In this document: one piece after another, positions 53,191-64,000 of the stretch | How the letters are laid out: the number at the start of each line of letters is the position of its first letter | Position numbering within the stretch: position 1 is the first letter of the stretch | DNA from: Girardinichthys multiradiatus | Lineage: Eukaryota > Chordata > Actinopteri > Cyprinodontiformes > Goodeidae | Direction of reading: 5' to 3' | Length of the DNA: 64,000 bases | NCBI RefSeq assembly: GCF_021462225.1 | Contig: NC_061815.1 | Span: 49,908,373-49,972,372 of the forward strand | Program-made: the position numbers and the translations under genes | Notes under the pieces: model-generated | The model's database searches: none | Told to the model about the DNA's origin: nothing | What the model saw: the letters and a program-made list of their open reading frames with translations, nothing else

Positions 53191-54680
53191 GTAAGCAGCA
53201 TGGCTAAGTTCCCTGAAAACCTTAAGAATTGGGGAATTTGGCCTTAAGAACAAAGGAAAATAGTGACGGATGCGACGGAAGGTACCTGGTCTCAGTTTCA
53301 TCTCCATCCTATTTTATGCATTTTTGTAAAATGTCTCCTCTGACACTTCAACATGGTTAACCTTTGACTCTCTGTGCGATCTCCTGTCCAAACGAGAGGA
53401 GCAGTTAACTCAGCACATCTGTCAGCGGCTCCGTGCTCCTCCCGTCTTCCCCCACCAGTCAATCAAATCCTCAGACGTCACCAGACATTAAAAGAGACAA
53501 AAACCTGCCAGATGAGAGTAGATTGAGTTGAACAAAGACAAAAACAGTCCGTGATATGTGTTTATCTTTATATTTCCTCCCCTTCCTGCTCCAATCCCAA
53601 ACTTGCTCGCATGTAAAGACATCTTTCACAGTTAAATAAAGTTTCTGTGAGCTATTTTCCTTCCCTCTGTACTGTGCCCCATGTAACCTGTTGCTTGATG
53701 TAGAACATTGGAAATAAAGTATGCAGCAATATTTTCACATTACATCTGTTCCAAGCTGAATTCAATGTGGAAACCTGCTCAGAAGAAACTGTTGGATTTA
53801 AGGTTCATTGGGCCACCTTTAAAGACTATTTTTATATCTAACCCTTCAGTTTGAGCAAGAAATCTACCATAGTTTCTCCTGTCATTAAATCCAGGTTTAC
53901 ACTCTAAAATGTAAACAGAAAAATGTAAGTGAAGTTTAATTTTATTATTTTGATGTGCAGTAACTTTCCTCTAGTTCTACAGCAGCACTGTTCCTCGCTA
54001 TCAGGAAGCAGTTAACATGTCTTTAGTGCTGTTAAAAAGCAGAATATATAAGAAGGGGAAGAGACAGAAGCCCTGAGGTGCACCATAGAAAGAGTGCAGC
54101 TGATTAGAAAAACAGCTGCTGGCTCTCTCTGCCTGTTAAAGAAAAGGCTTTGTGAATCTACACAAACTCTTGAATGTTGCATTACTTTTTCCTTCCACTC
54201 AACTCTCCATAATTTCTTTAGCAATGACACTGTGCATTTCTCTCCATGTGGATGGTTACAGTGAACCTGTCCAGTCAGCAGTGTAGCCCATGATTAGGTA
54301 AGTCATAGGTTTCTATATAAAACACATTTTTTATTGGTCTGAAGTAATATTCAAATGTTGAGAGAAACTGAATGTTGGGTTTTCATCAGTGATGGCATTG
54401 AATAGGCAGGCTAGCCATAATAATCAAAATGAACAGAAATAAACACATATATCTCTCCCTTCCTTATATCTGTGTGTAGCAGAATTATGTAAACCTCTAA
54501 CTTTTTGAACTGAACTACAATAAATTCTTTGATGATATTCCACTTTACTAAATTGGAATTGTTAATGTAATTTTTTAATTTGTAATTAGAATAACACAAT
54601 ACCATCCATGGCTCACCTAGCAGTGTTTCTGTATAGCCTGTGTAGCCTAATAATACCATTATCTTTGACTGTGAAACAGT
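53191..54680. other. intergenic, nothing assigned
   Basis: No exon, RNA gene or transposon recognised; the short open frames are unsupported. Confidence 0.45.
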
Positions 54681-54684
54681 ATGT

Positions 54685-55425
54685 ATGATAAAACTCAATC
54701 ATTTTATAAAACCATACAACAGGACCAAAATCCTGGACGTCATGTCCTCCGGGCCAAAGAAGAGAAGGACTGTCTGGATTGTTTTAAAAATTCAACATCC
54801 AGCATCTGTGATGGTATGGGGGTGGGTTCGTGCCCACAGCATCATGGGTAACTGGCACATCTGTGAAGGCACCATTAATGCTGAAAGGTTCATACAGGTT
54901 CTGGAGCGACATCTGCTGTCATCCAAGCAGAGTCTTCTTCAGGGACATCCTGCTTATCAGAATCAGCTTTATTGCCAAGTTCGTACAAACAAACAAGTAA
55001 TTTGCCTCCGGTACACTTTGCTCTTTTGTTCTGTTTTTGCATTACAGAATATACAATTTACAATGTACAATATACACATATCTATTTCAGCAAGACAACG
55101 CCAAACCACATTCTGTAGGTATTCCAACAGCGTGGCTTCGTAGTAAAAGAGTTCTGGTTCTAGACTGACCTGCCTGCAGTTCACAGCTGCCTCCTATTGA
55201 AAATGTGTGGAGCACTATGAAGATCAGAATACAACCACGGAGACCCTGTACTGTTGAGCAACTGAAGTTGTTCATCAAGCATCAATGGGACATAGTTTCA
55301 CCTACAAAGCTTCAACAACTAGTCCTCAGTTCCCAAAAGGAAAGGTCATGTAACACAGTGGTGAACATGACCCGGTCCAGCTTTGTTGGAACGTGTTGCA
55401 AGTATCAAACTCAAAATGAGTGAAT
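54685..55425 (+). mobile_element. Tc1-like transposase fragment with a nested repeat
   Basis: The plus-strand open part encodes KIQHPASVMVWGWVRAHSIM, then NWHICEGTINAERFIQVLER and a GHPAY block. A foreign repeat then interrupts (54956-55090), and the transposase resumes exactly at the catalytic-Asp block (TTTCAGCAAGACAACGCCAAACC, FQQDNAK). It continues with frameshifts to the ENVWSTMKI region (equivalent to IENLW) and a tail near 55330. No terminal repeats; inactive. Confidence 0.75.
54956..55090 (+). repeat. interspersed repeat nested in a transposase fragment
   Basis: Second copy of the family at 49397-49555 (CAGAATCAGCTTTATTGCCAAG). It interrupts the transposase text between GHPAY and FQQDN. 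Exact borders and target duplication are ambiguous by a few bases. Confidence 0.65.
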
Positions 55426-55449
55426 ATTTGCATAAAAACAATAAAGTTT

Positions 55450-55570
55450 GAGCTGGAGAGACCATGTCTCTCGGCTGGCCTGGTAACGCCTTGAGCTCCC
55501 CCCGACCCTCTACTGAGGCTGCTGCCCCCACGACCCAGTCCCAGATGAAGCGCAAGACGATGATGAAACA
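55450..55570 (+). repeat. LINE 3'-end fragment (RTE/Rex3-like)
   Basis: Contains 'agaccatgtctctcggctgg', CCTGGTAACGCC, then 'gaggctgctgcccccacgac' and CCAGTCCCAGATGAAGCGCAAG, ending in GATGATG. I recognise this as the 3' end of a common teleost LINE whose intact tail is followed by GATG repeats. Only about 120 bp remain. Confidence 0.6.
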
Positions 55571-56940
55571 AACGTTTGAACATTAAATATCTTGTCTTTG
55601 TAGTGGATTCAGTTGCATTAAGGTCAACAAGATTAGCAGATCACTGTATTCTGTTTTTATTTACATTTTACACAACAACTCAACTTCATTGGAGATGGGG
55701 TTTGTAAGAAACAAAATGTAAACCAAACATTTCTGATTAGCCAGAAGAAGACAGAACAATTCTGGGCTCTCATGCCCTGTGCTGTTACCACCTCCACCCC
55801 CCCTGCATACTTTCAGCAGGGCTTTCTTTCATCATCTTCCTCTCCTAAATGAGTCAGAGGGCGGAGAGTCGCTGCGCCTTCACACCCTCCATTTGCACGC
55901 AACACTTGTCCATCTGTCATCTCTGCAGACAGGCATGCTGACAGATGAAACGATGGCTGGAGAACCCAGAACAGAACGGTCTTCAACTATTTAAAGATTG
56001 ACAATCACTTAGACAGTCTCATGGTGCCAGGAAGTACTGTACTGACCTGGATTCTCTCTCTGGGAATGGATGTATCAGTGTGGACCAGGGGGCCGGTTCT
56101 AGGACCAGACTTTTAAGGGGCTGCCAGGTTTAGACCAGTTTGTTTTTAATGAATTATGGTCATCTGTGATCTATCCCCTTTTTAAGGCTCAAGTTGCAGC
56201 TCCTCTGCTACATAAGTGATGTCACTTGATATTTCTCAATCCTTGAGCGTTTACCAGTAATGGACACGACTGAATCATCACAGACTTGTCTCCAAAACAG
56301 ACAATATGAACTGAGAAAGACCAGTATTGGTGGTGGTAGTATAGCGGTAAGGGTGGACTATGTTGCTAAAGGGGAACCAGTCATAGTTGGAGGCTCTCTT
56401 TGATAACTACTCCTTATTCAAAATGCTTATTAAGACATCTGAAAACACAACTTTTATCAAAGAGCCATGATCACAAAGATTTTAAAAGCAGTTTTTTTTT
56501 TTTTTTTGAAGAACATTTAATAAAACTAGGTGGGCCTGGTTAAATAGACCTAAGAAACTCAATAAAAGTCAAAGATAATAAAGAGTAAAGATCTCTTTCT
56601 TAAACTAAATCTACAAAACATTTTTATTGTGGTTCCCCCTCTGCTTTAGGGGAACTCATCTCATTACTCATATGTTGATGTACATTATATATTATATACT
56701 AATGTATGTTATATAAATCATATATGTCTGTATGAATCTCCTGTAGATTCATACTGAGGACTAAATTTCATCATGTAATCTAGGGGCTGCAAGATACAGT
56801 GGTTGCTCTGCAAGGAGAAGGCCCTGAGTTCAAATCCGCATGGACGGTGCATGTTTTCACCATGTATTTGTGGCCTACAGATAATGAAAACCCAAAATTC
56901 AGAGTCTTAGAAAATCCACATATTGTAAAAAGGTTAAAAA
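55571..56940. other. intergenic, nothing assigned
   Basis: Includes a T run at about 56493-56507 and no recognisable gene. The open frame at 55779-55994 has no domain. Confidence 0.45.
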
Positions 56941-57640
56941 CTGTATTCATACAAAGTTAAGTGGAAGGAAAAAGTGTAGTAGAGAAAGGTGCACCAGCAA
57001 CAGGGATAACCAGAGCCTTGAGAATTTGGGGGAGCTCCATATGGAGAGGACTGAGGCTGGAGTCAGAGCATCCAGACCCACTATGCACAGACGGATCCTT
57101 CACATGGGCTACAAGCATTGCATTCTTTGTGTTAAGCTACTTTGAACCGTCAAAAGCATCTTACCTCGAACTGGACTGTTGTTCCAGTGTGAAGTTTCCA
57201 CAGTCAGCCCACACTGCTATAGGTACTAAAAGCTGGTTCCATCTCCATGGTGTTACTGGGTTTGATTGGCCAGAAAACTGTTCTGACGAGAGGAAGATGA
57301 GAGACACCAGAACCAACAATGCAGATGACCTGAAGGCCGCTATCAAAGCAACCTGGACTTCCTGAACACCTCAGCAGAACCACAGGCTGATCTCCTCCGT
57401 GCGACGTTGCGCTGATGCAGTGATTCATGCAAAAGGAGCCCAGACCAGGTACTGAGTCCATAGAAATGAACAAACCCTGACATTTCTGTTTAAATGTTTA
57501 TTGATCTGATGTAATATTCTGATGTTCTGAGACTGACGTTTGGTGTTTAGTTCTCTGCAAGAAATAAAGGCTTGGAAAAGTTTCACTCTATGTTCTGATG
57601 GATCTACATAATCTATGAGTTTCACTTTCTGAAATGAGGG
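56941..57640 (+). mobile_element. decayed Tc1-like remnant with internal deletions
   Basis: Plus-strand text includes a VTGFDWPENCS block. It continues RTNNADDLKAAIKATWTS and AGAACCACAGGCTGATC, the C-terminal part also present at 41560-41660. The catalytic centre is largely deleted and frames are broken. Confidence 0.7.
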
Positions 57641-59740
57641 ACAAAAATATTGACTTTTCCAATTTTTTCCAATGTAGTTATATTGATAGATAAGAGACAT
57701 AAACAAAAAACACCTTTTTCAAATCCATCTGAATAACCACCAAGATGATTTCATGTTTTAATGGCACCAAAAACATAATTATTATGTTACAGGAAACAGT
57801 TTTTAACCTATGAACTATCCAAGATCTGTACAAGATTGTCGCTATGAAGATAATCAATAAAACTTGTATAATTTGTCAACACATATACATTATCTTACAA
57901 TAACATAAACATAGTATTTGCTACATAGCTTCCATTATGACTATAATTCAAAATCCATTCATGCAGTATAATGCCCAGTTATATGGAAAATAAACATAAA
58001 TAAATTAGAAACACACCTTCCTTTCTTTAATCTTGATCATATTTTGTTCTGTTTGCAGGTGATGCTAAAATGTCTGTATGGTTTAAAGAAATCTAAAGTC
58101 ATCTATAACACTAAGGTTATTCCAGGTACATATCAGTGGTAAGTTCACATATACACAGTTTGCTGTGCAGCAGTCCATTAGCTCTAATCACTAACATGAT
58201 GAGAAGGTTATTCCCCTTAAAAAAACTACAGCTGGACAAATAATTGCTTTTGGACAATTATCCATTGCTTCAATCAGAAATAGAAACACTTTCAATAAAA
58301 AATGTCCTGATTATCTATTTTTCTTTAAATAAAAACACAAAAAGGAAAAAGAAATATAACATTTTAGATGTCGTTTGCAGTCAAAGGTCCTAATAGAAGG
58401 CTGTTTAAGTCCCTTTAGAGATGCACCACGAGCATGTACAAAGTAAACATATTTTTCTTTGCTGAGATGTAAGAAGAGTACGCCTGATAAGATCACAATC
58501 TGCCACTGAAATGTATCCAATGCACATTGTTAATATAGTATATTGGTTTAAATGGAGATTAAGGCAGCAGAGTCGGAGCAGAGATTGATGGTACAGAGCA
58601 CTGGTTGGGTGCATTTTGTCTATATGGACCAGATAAATAGATTCACAGCTACTGTAGTGCGCTGACGCAGATAGCATATTAGGGAGTAACATAGAAATAA
58701 ACAGTATTATATGCATTATCTATAAAAATATAGTTTTACATGATCCTTCTTTAGTTTGAAGATCTGTGCAAAGATACCAGATGATTTCAATCCATCATCT
58801 CCTGCAGCATGAGGACAGAATCACTCCTCTAAGGGTCACGCTGACATGGTTCTTTTGACCCCAGAAAGGTTTGAGAGGAATAATAATTTTTTTGTTTTTG
58901 TTTCCACTTTTAAACGTCTCTGGAGAAATTCACTCAACTGTCTGATTCACAGTGAAGGCCAAACACGTCCGTCGGTGAGAACTGAACCAGAAAACAGCTG
59001 AAACCCAAATCTTCTATGGCCAGATCGCTTTAAAGGTTTTCATGTTTAATGCAGAAGGAAACAACAGAGAGCAGTTGAAACGAGCTCTGTGATGCAGTTT
59101 TGTTACAGCTGGTTTGTGGTCTGCTGATACATGAAGATTCTCAGCAGGAGGTAAGAGATGAACAGTTTCTGTCTGCAGGGTTTCGATTGTACCAAAGTTA
59201 GCTTCAGACTTTCAGGTCATTTTGTTCTGATGGGTCAGATTAGCATCTGATGATCCCACTCACAGGAGCTCACACTTCATTAAACTGATTAGACTCAATG
59301 TAAAAGAACCAATGAAAGGTCTGAAACTCAAACAATTGGTGAGAATTAAAACCCTTCAATTTGTCTGTGTGGAAAATCAGCTGCAAAACGTACGGTTGTT
59401 GGATTATCAAGGGCCAAAACGCTACAGCTTAATACATAAATTAATGTTAATATAAGTGACATAATGAAAAATAGAACTACATATCTGCTTTCAAAAAGCA
59501 ATTTACGTAAAAACATCTAATTATTTTAGTGTTTATTTTATTTCCTATAGTCCTGTGTTGCAGCACACCATAAATTTCTGTTATGAGTCAGCCTTACCTG
59601 TTAATTAGTGGGTGGGGCTACTACTGCTGTAGAGAAGGTTATTGGTCTGCAGTTTAACCAATCAAATGATAGGTTTTTCATTGAGGAGCCATGGTGACTG
59701 GTTGTCTTCATTTATGAAGATTATTGATTTCAATTCATTA
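57641..59740. other. intergenic, nothing assigned
   Basis: AT-rich. No exon or repeat supported; open frames at 58311-58716 (minus) look random. Confidence 0.45.
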
Positions 59741-59744
59741 CAAA

Positions 59745-60043
59745 GCACTGTAGCACGGTTGCCTTGCAGCAAGAAGGTCCTGGGTTTGACTCCCGGCCGG
59801 GGGTCTTTCTGCATGGAGTTTGCATGTTCTCCCTGTGTATGCCCGGGTTCTTTCCGGGTACTCTGACTTCCTCCCACAGTCCAAAATCATGACTCTCCTC
59901 TGTGTGTTTGTGTTGCCCTGCAATGGACTGGTGACCTGTCCAGGGTGTACCCCGCCTCCCGCCCATAGACTGCTGGAGATAGGAACCAGCTCCCCGTGAC
60001 CCACTATGGAAGAAGCGGTAGAAAATGACTTGACTGACTGACT
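59745..60043 (+). mobile_element. tRNA-derived SINE, 5'-truncated copy
   Basis: Plus-strand copy of the SINE at 24944-25276. It starts within the head (GCACTGTAGCACGGTTGCC) and keeps a B-box-like GGTTTGACTCCC, the TTTCTGCATGGAGTTTGCATG body and CCCTGCAATGGACTGGTGACC, ending CGGTAGAAAATGACTTGACTGACTGAC. Target duplications were not evident. Confidence 0.8.
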
Positions 60044-61312
60044 AAATTTAAACCTTTAATTATTTGGGAATTAATTTAGTGACAATTGTTTTTTTTTGTA
60101 TTTGCTACAATTTATTTCAATTATTAATATTAATCATTAAATAAATATTATTTGAATGTATATTTACAAAGTTTTTTTGATTATGAGACCTTTAATTTAA
60201 TACACGACGTACTGCAGCACAGGAACATTTCTGTAAGTAAATATAAATACATTTTATATGATTTTAACACATGATGAATTCAAATTTTAAAATGACTGAA
60301 GTCTTTAAACTTCACATATCAATATGTTTGTAATTAGTTTTTATTTGTTTAATTCATTTATTAAAATGTAAATTGTCGCATGTATAGATTCCTCTGTAAC
60401 AAATTATTTATTTATATGATTGTGGTGCTTTTGGCTCTGAAGTATAACTAGACCAAACTATATGAATAATAAAATAAAAAGTTTTAAACCTGAGATAAAA
60501 GTGGTTCTGAAAAAAAAAAAAAAAAAAAGTAGCAGCTACAAATCAGAATTTCTATAAACTGGGTCTGTAACATCGGGAAAATGTGCAGCGGACCAAACAC
60601 ATAAATCTGAAATATTGGATATAACTGGATTAGAAGAATAAAACAGCACCTATAGTGGTTAATGTACCTGGTGTAGTAATTAGTAGGTCTGCAGTTTAAA
60701 AAATGAATTTCATAACTCTGGAGCTTAAGGTGGGGTAAATATTACATACATCATTATAACATCAGATGCCACAGAGAAGCTGAAGCTAAAAAGGTTTAAG
60801 CTGTTTAAATCAGGGACATTCTTAGGATCCTCCAAGGATCTGTGAAATCTTGAAGTAATTACTAGAAGACTCTCTGACATCCATCAGCTGATCACTTCAG
60901 AGATCTTTGAGGATCAAACCGAGCAGAACACGAGATGTTGCAGCAGAAAGCAGGAAATCACACCACCTGTTAACAGGACCCATCAGCTGGTTCAGATTAT
61001 TACTGCGACCAGATTTAAGAAATGTCACTCAGCTGTTTGATGAAAATAAACCTGGTCAAGAAGGAGCACCCTGCAGCATTTGTTCATTTGTTCCAAGCAG
61101 CACCAGGAGATTGAAAAGTTGGGCTCGGCTAAGCAGTGGTTGGAGAAACAGAGTTGGTTTTGGCTCAGTTATGTTCAGCCTAAGATCCAGACCAAAATGG
61201 ACCCATTATGATCAAAAACCTACTTCAAACAGGCTTCTGAAAAAACATGAAAGATGTTCAGTAAAACCTTCAGCTTTTTAAATAAATGATCAGCTTTGGC
61301 CTCATATTTTAG
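60044..61312. other. intergenic, nothing assigned; A run
   Basis: Very AT-rich at 60050-60500, with an A18-type run at about 60510-60528. The 124-codon open frame at 60907-61281 has no domain. Confidence 0.45.
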
Positions 61313-62395
61313 AGCCCTGCAAAAGTATTCACACCCCTCAACCTTTGCACATGTGGTGGCATTACAACCAGCTTTTATGTACAGATAGGAGAATGACTGT
61401 GAAATTAAAGGAAAATAATTCATGTTTTTAACATGTTTTATACATTAAGATCTGAAACGTGTGGCCTGCTTTTGTATTTATCTCCTCTAAGTCAGCAACA
61501 GCTGCAGGTCTTTTGGGGATGTCTCAGATTTTCAAGTCTTTTCCATATTCTAAGTTGGCTTTCGGTCTGGACTTTGACTAGGCCATTCTAAAACATGAAT
61601 ATGCCTTGACTTAAACTATTCCATTGTATCTCTGGGTGCATGTTGAGGGTAATGGTCCTGCTGGAAGCTGAACCTCTGCCTCAGTCTCAGGTCTTCTGCA
61701 GCACCTAACAGGTGTTCTTCCAGGATTGTCCTGGATTTAGTTCCATCCATCTTCCATCAACTGACCAGCTTCCCTGATCCAGCTGAAGACAAATGTCCCC
61801 AGAGCATGATGCTGCCACCACCACCAGGTTTCACTGTGTAGATGGTGTGTTTAGAGTGATGAGCTATATTAGAGCATCCTCTTCCATGCTTGTTGGGTCC
61901 TCTACAAACAGGACCTTTTATGTTTTTCTTCTTGTCACTCTTCCAGAATAGAGGCCAGAATAGAAGATTGCAAGACTAATAGTTATCTTGTGGACAAATT
62001 CTCTCACCTGAGCTGTGGCCCTTGCCCAGTCTGTGAGTTTAGGTGCACATCCATGTCTTTGTAGGTCTTCAGCTGGTCCATCCTCTTTTCATGTTCTGAT
62101 GATGGAGTGAACAGAGCTCTGGGAGATGTTTAAAGCTTGGATATTGTTTTACATGCTTCTTTAATTTAGCATGACCAGAGTAAAGAGTGACTGAACACAA
62201 ATGCATGCCACACTCTTCAGATTTTTCAGTTGTAAACGTTTTGAAACCTTAATTTTTATAATTTTACTTCAACTTCACAGTTATTCACTACTTTGTGTTG
62301 GTCTGTATCATAAAATCCCAATAAAACAAATTAATTTAGAAATGTGACAAAATGTGGAAAAATTCAGAAGGTGTGAAAACTTTTACAAGGCTCTG
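61313..62395 (-). mobile_element. Tc1-like remnant (family T1) with both arms
   Basis: Left arm AGCCCTGCAAAAGTATTCACACCCC at 61313. The right arm is its inverted form, GTGTGAAAACTTTTACAAGGCTCTG, ending at about 62395. Antisense transposase text lies between: GGTCTGGACTTTGACTAGGCC (SPDLNP region), CTTCCAGGATTGTCCTGGAT (RTILEE region) and CATGATGCTGCCACCACCACC (GGGSIM region). At about 1.08 kb it is shortened, and frames are broken. Confidence 0.85.
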
Positions 62396-62863
62396 CATGT
62401 GTGTTTTAAAATTATGATATTTGTGTGAGTTGAACATGTTCATGAGATGTTTGTGTGCAGTTTCACGCTCCACAGATAAAGTCCTGCTGCTGGGTTGATT
62501 TTGATGATGAAGGATGCTAAACGCTGTGCTGTAAGCTGCTGAGGCCGGGTTGTGTAAGCATGGTGGATATGTTGTAAGTTCCCAGAGGAAGATGTGCTTA
62601 GATGACGAGAGTACAGACTAATCTGGTTTTGCTTTGGTAGATTCCAGTGGTTTGGTTGAAACTAAGGATCTTCTTTCTTTACATTCTTCAGCTCATCTAC
62701 CTTGAGTAAGTCCATTTCCAAACATGTGTGCAGCAGAGTTGCATGGTCTCTTGCATGTTCTTTGCTCTGATTTTCAGTCCTAACATGTTATGATGGCATC
62801 TGCACGCATATGGACATGTCCACAAAGAGTTTGAATGTGACACGGAAGCCTGCTTGCTCGATG
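62396..62863 (-). other. fgfrl1: fgfrl1 3' UTR, proximal part
   Basis: Directly follows the fgfrl1 stop codon on the minus strand. No clear AATAAA on this strand before the Tc1 remnant at 62395, so the end of the transcript could not be placed. Confidence 0.45.
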
Positions 62864-63279
62864 CTAACACTGGTAGTGAATGTGCTGATGCTGGTGAACC
62901 TTCCCATTCACATGTGAGTGCGTGTGCGTGTGGATGTCCGTGTAGATCTTGGGGTAGACCTTGGGAGCCAGTCCAGCTCCTCCCTGTGCCAGGAGCAGCT
63001 GCTGTTGGGTGAGGTATTCTTCGTATGAGAGGGAATCTTTGTCTGCATTAGCCGTCTGCACAGAGAGCGCTGGGCAGGCTCGATCGCGGCTGGCTGCAGG
63101 TAAACGCTGAGCAGCAGGGAGAGCAGAGGAGGAAGAGGTGCAGGTACGTTTTGATTGGTAGAACCAGAGGAGGGCAGTGCCTAGGATGAAGGCCACGCCT
63201 GCCGGGATGCCAATGATGACGGGCCAGGGGAGACCCGGGGATGATACTGTCGGGATGGAGCTGGGCTGAGATTTCCGGT
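62864..63279 (-). CDS. fgfrl1: FGFRL1 last coding exon (membrane span and cytosolic tail)
   Basis: Minus-strand exon with acceptor CTGCAG at 63285-63280, starting in the middle of a codon and encoding 137 full residues to TAG (62866-62864). It holds a Pro/Ser stalk end, a membrane span (PWPVIIGIPAGVAFILGTALLW), a cytosolic tail with YEEYL, and the distinctive end KVYPKIYTDIHTHTHS, then VNGKVHQHQHIHYQC. That His-rich end, the span's PWP..GIP start and its ILGT..LLW run match vertebrate FGFRL1. FGFRL1 binds FGFs through its extracellular Ig domains but has no kinase, acting in cell adhesion and kidney and muscle development; the His-rich tail is reported to bind partners such as Spred1. The remaining exons lie beyond the right edge. 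Whether this is fgfrl1a or fgfrl1b is open. Confidence 0.95.
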
Positions 63280-63504
63280 CTGCAGTAAAGAGAAACATAA
63301 GAATTAAATTTAATATATGTCAAATTAAAACAATCTTCCTGGATACCTAAAATGCTGCAACCTGATTCTCTAGGCTACCAGGTAACAGTTTTGTGCAAAA
63401 GTTTAAAACCATGTTATTTCTATTTTTTCCTTTCAATGAGTCAGAACTTCTGGTAATCTTGAAAAGTAGTTTTCCAGGTTTTCTACATGGATTTGAATAC
63501 AGAC

Positions 63505-64000
63505 TGGATGGATGGATGGATGGATGGATGCATGGATGGATGGATGCATGGATGGATGGATGGATGGAAGGATGGATGGATGGATGGATGGAAGGATGGA
63601 TGGATGGACGGATGCATGGATGGGTGGATGGAAGGATGGATGGATGGATGGATGGATGGATGGATGGATGCATGGATGGATGGATGCATGGATGGATGGA
63701 TGCATGGATGGATGGATGCATGGATGGATGGATGGATGGAAGGATGGATGGATGGATGGATGGAAGGATGGATGGATGGACGGATGCATGGATGGGTGGA
63801 TGGATGGATGCATGGATGGATGGATGGATGGATGGATGGATGGATGGATGGAAGGATGGATGGATGGATGGATGGAAGGATGGATGGATGGATGGATGGA
63901 TGGATGCATGGATGGATGGATGCATGGATGGATGGATGCATGGATGGATGGATGGATGGAAGGATGGATGGATGGATGGATGGATGGAAGGATGGATGGA
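63505..64000. repeat. (GGAT)n tetranucleotide array with longer internal period
   Basis: Nearly 500 bp of GGAT repeats, reaching the window edge, in the intron before the last fgfrl1 exon. Variant units (GCAT, GAAG, GACG, GGGT) recur in the same order at a spacing of 172 bp, for example the GGACGGATGCATGGATGGG block near 63607 and again near 63779. Since 4 and 3 share no factor, any reading frame through CCAT repeats cycles His-Pro-Ser-Ile, which explains the long open frames here; they are not genes. Confidence 0.95.

Noticed and set aside
55326..55583. Minus-strand frames of 69-85 codons
   Set aside because: They lie across the LINE end fragment and a Tc1 remnant; no protein similarity.
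60907..61281. 124-codon plus-strand frame before the Tc1 remnant
   Set aside because: No domain, low-complexity composition and no splice or promoter context.
63347..63941. Three long minus-strand open frames of His-Pro-Ser-Ile repeats
   Set aside because: They are the same GGAT microsatellite read in three phases; a repeat of 4 gives the same 4-residue cycle in each frame.
1..64000. CRISPR arrays, operons, phage or bacterial defence systems
   Set aside because: The window is clearly vertebrate: spliced genes, poly(A) signals and eukaryotic transposons. No direct-repeat/spacer structure was seen.

Overview
This window is teleost nuclear DNA. Its genes are interrupted by GT-AG introns, it is AT-rich, and it is crowded with Tc1/mariner transposons, LINE tails and tRNA-derived SINEs of kinds common in ray-finned fish. 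The fish species cannot be named from the sequence alone.

Four vertebrate genes are present. From left to right they are spon2 (+, CDS 16915-22502, 5 coding exons, 338 aa), tmed11 (+, CDS 27214-30010, 5 exons, 214 aa), rnf212 (+, CDS 31669-45770, 12 coding exons, 280 aa) and the last coding exon of fgfrl1 (-, 62864-63279; the rest lies beyond the right edge). All exon joins were derived by hand from splice signals, reading phase and family similarity, and each model gives an uninterrupted frame. Order and relative orientation (three genes in one direction facing fgfrl1 tail to tail) match human 4p16.3 as I remember it (SPON2, TMED11P, RNF212, FGFRL1), where the p24 gene is a pseudogene. The genes do not form a pathway: a secreted matrix/immune protein, a p24 cargo receptor of the ER-Golgi, a meiotic crossover factor and a decoy-like FGF receptor. 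They are long-standing neighbours only.

Layout: 1-14.8 kb is gene-free, with possibly the end of an upstream 3' UTR at 1-160, LINE debris, and two large Tc1-like elements (10054-11680 and 12650-14048). 14.8-23.3 kb is spon2 with Tc1 remnants in its introns. 23.4-26.5 kb is nested Tc1/SINE debris. 27-30.2 kb is tmed11. 31.2-45.9 kb is rnf212, whose introns hold a Tc1-like element with about 205-bp terminal repeats (32648-34254), a Harbinger-like element (39026-39931) and a nearly intact DD36E transposon (43077-44345). 46-62.8 kb is a long intergenic region with more Tc1 remnants and one unexplained exon-like open frame on the minus strand (about 51215-51400). 62.9-64 kb is the end of fgfrl1 followed by a GGAT tetranucleotide array with a longer internal periodicity.

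I did not find a convincing new biological system. The observations most worth following are the DD36E element with one late stop codon, a DD34E transposase whose catalytic Glu is Lys, a SINE inserted inside a Tc1 end with a clear 13-bp target duplication, the intact tmed11, a possible RFX X-box upstream of rnf212, and the orphan exon-like frame near 51.3 kb.
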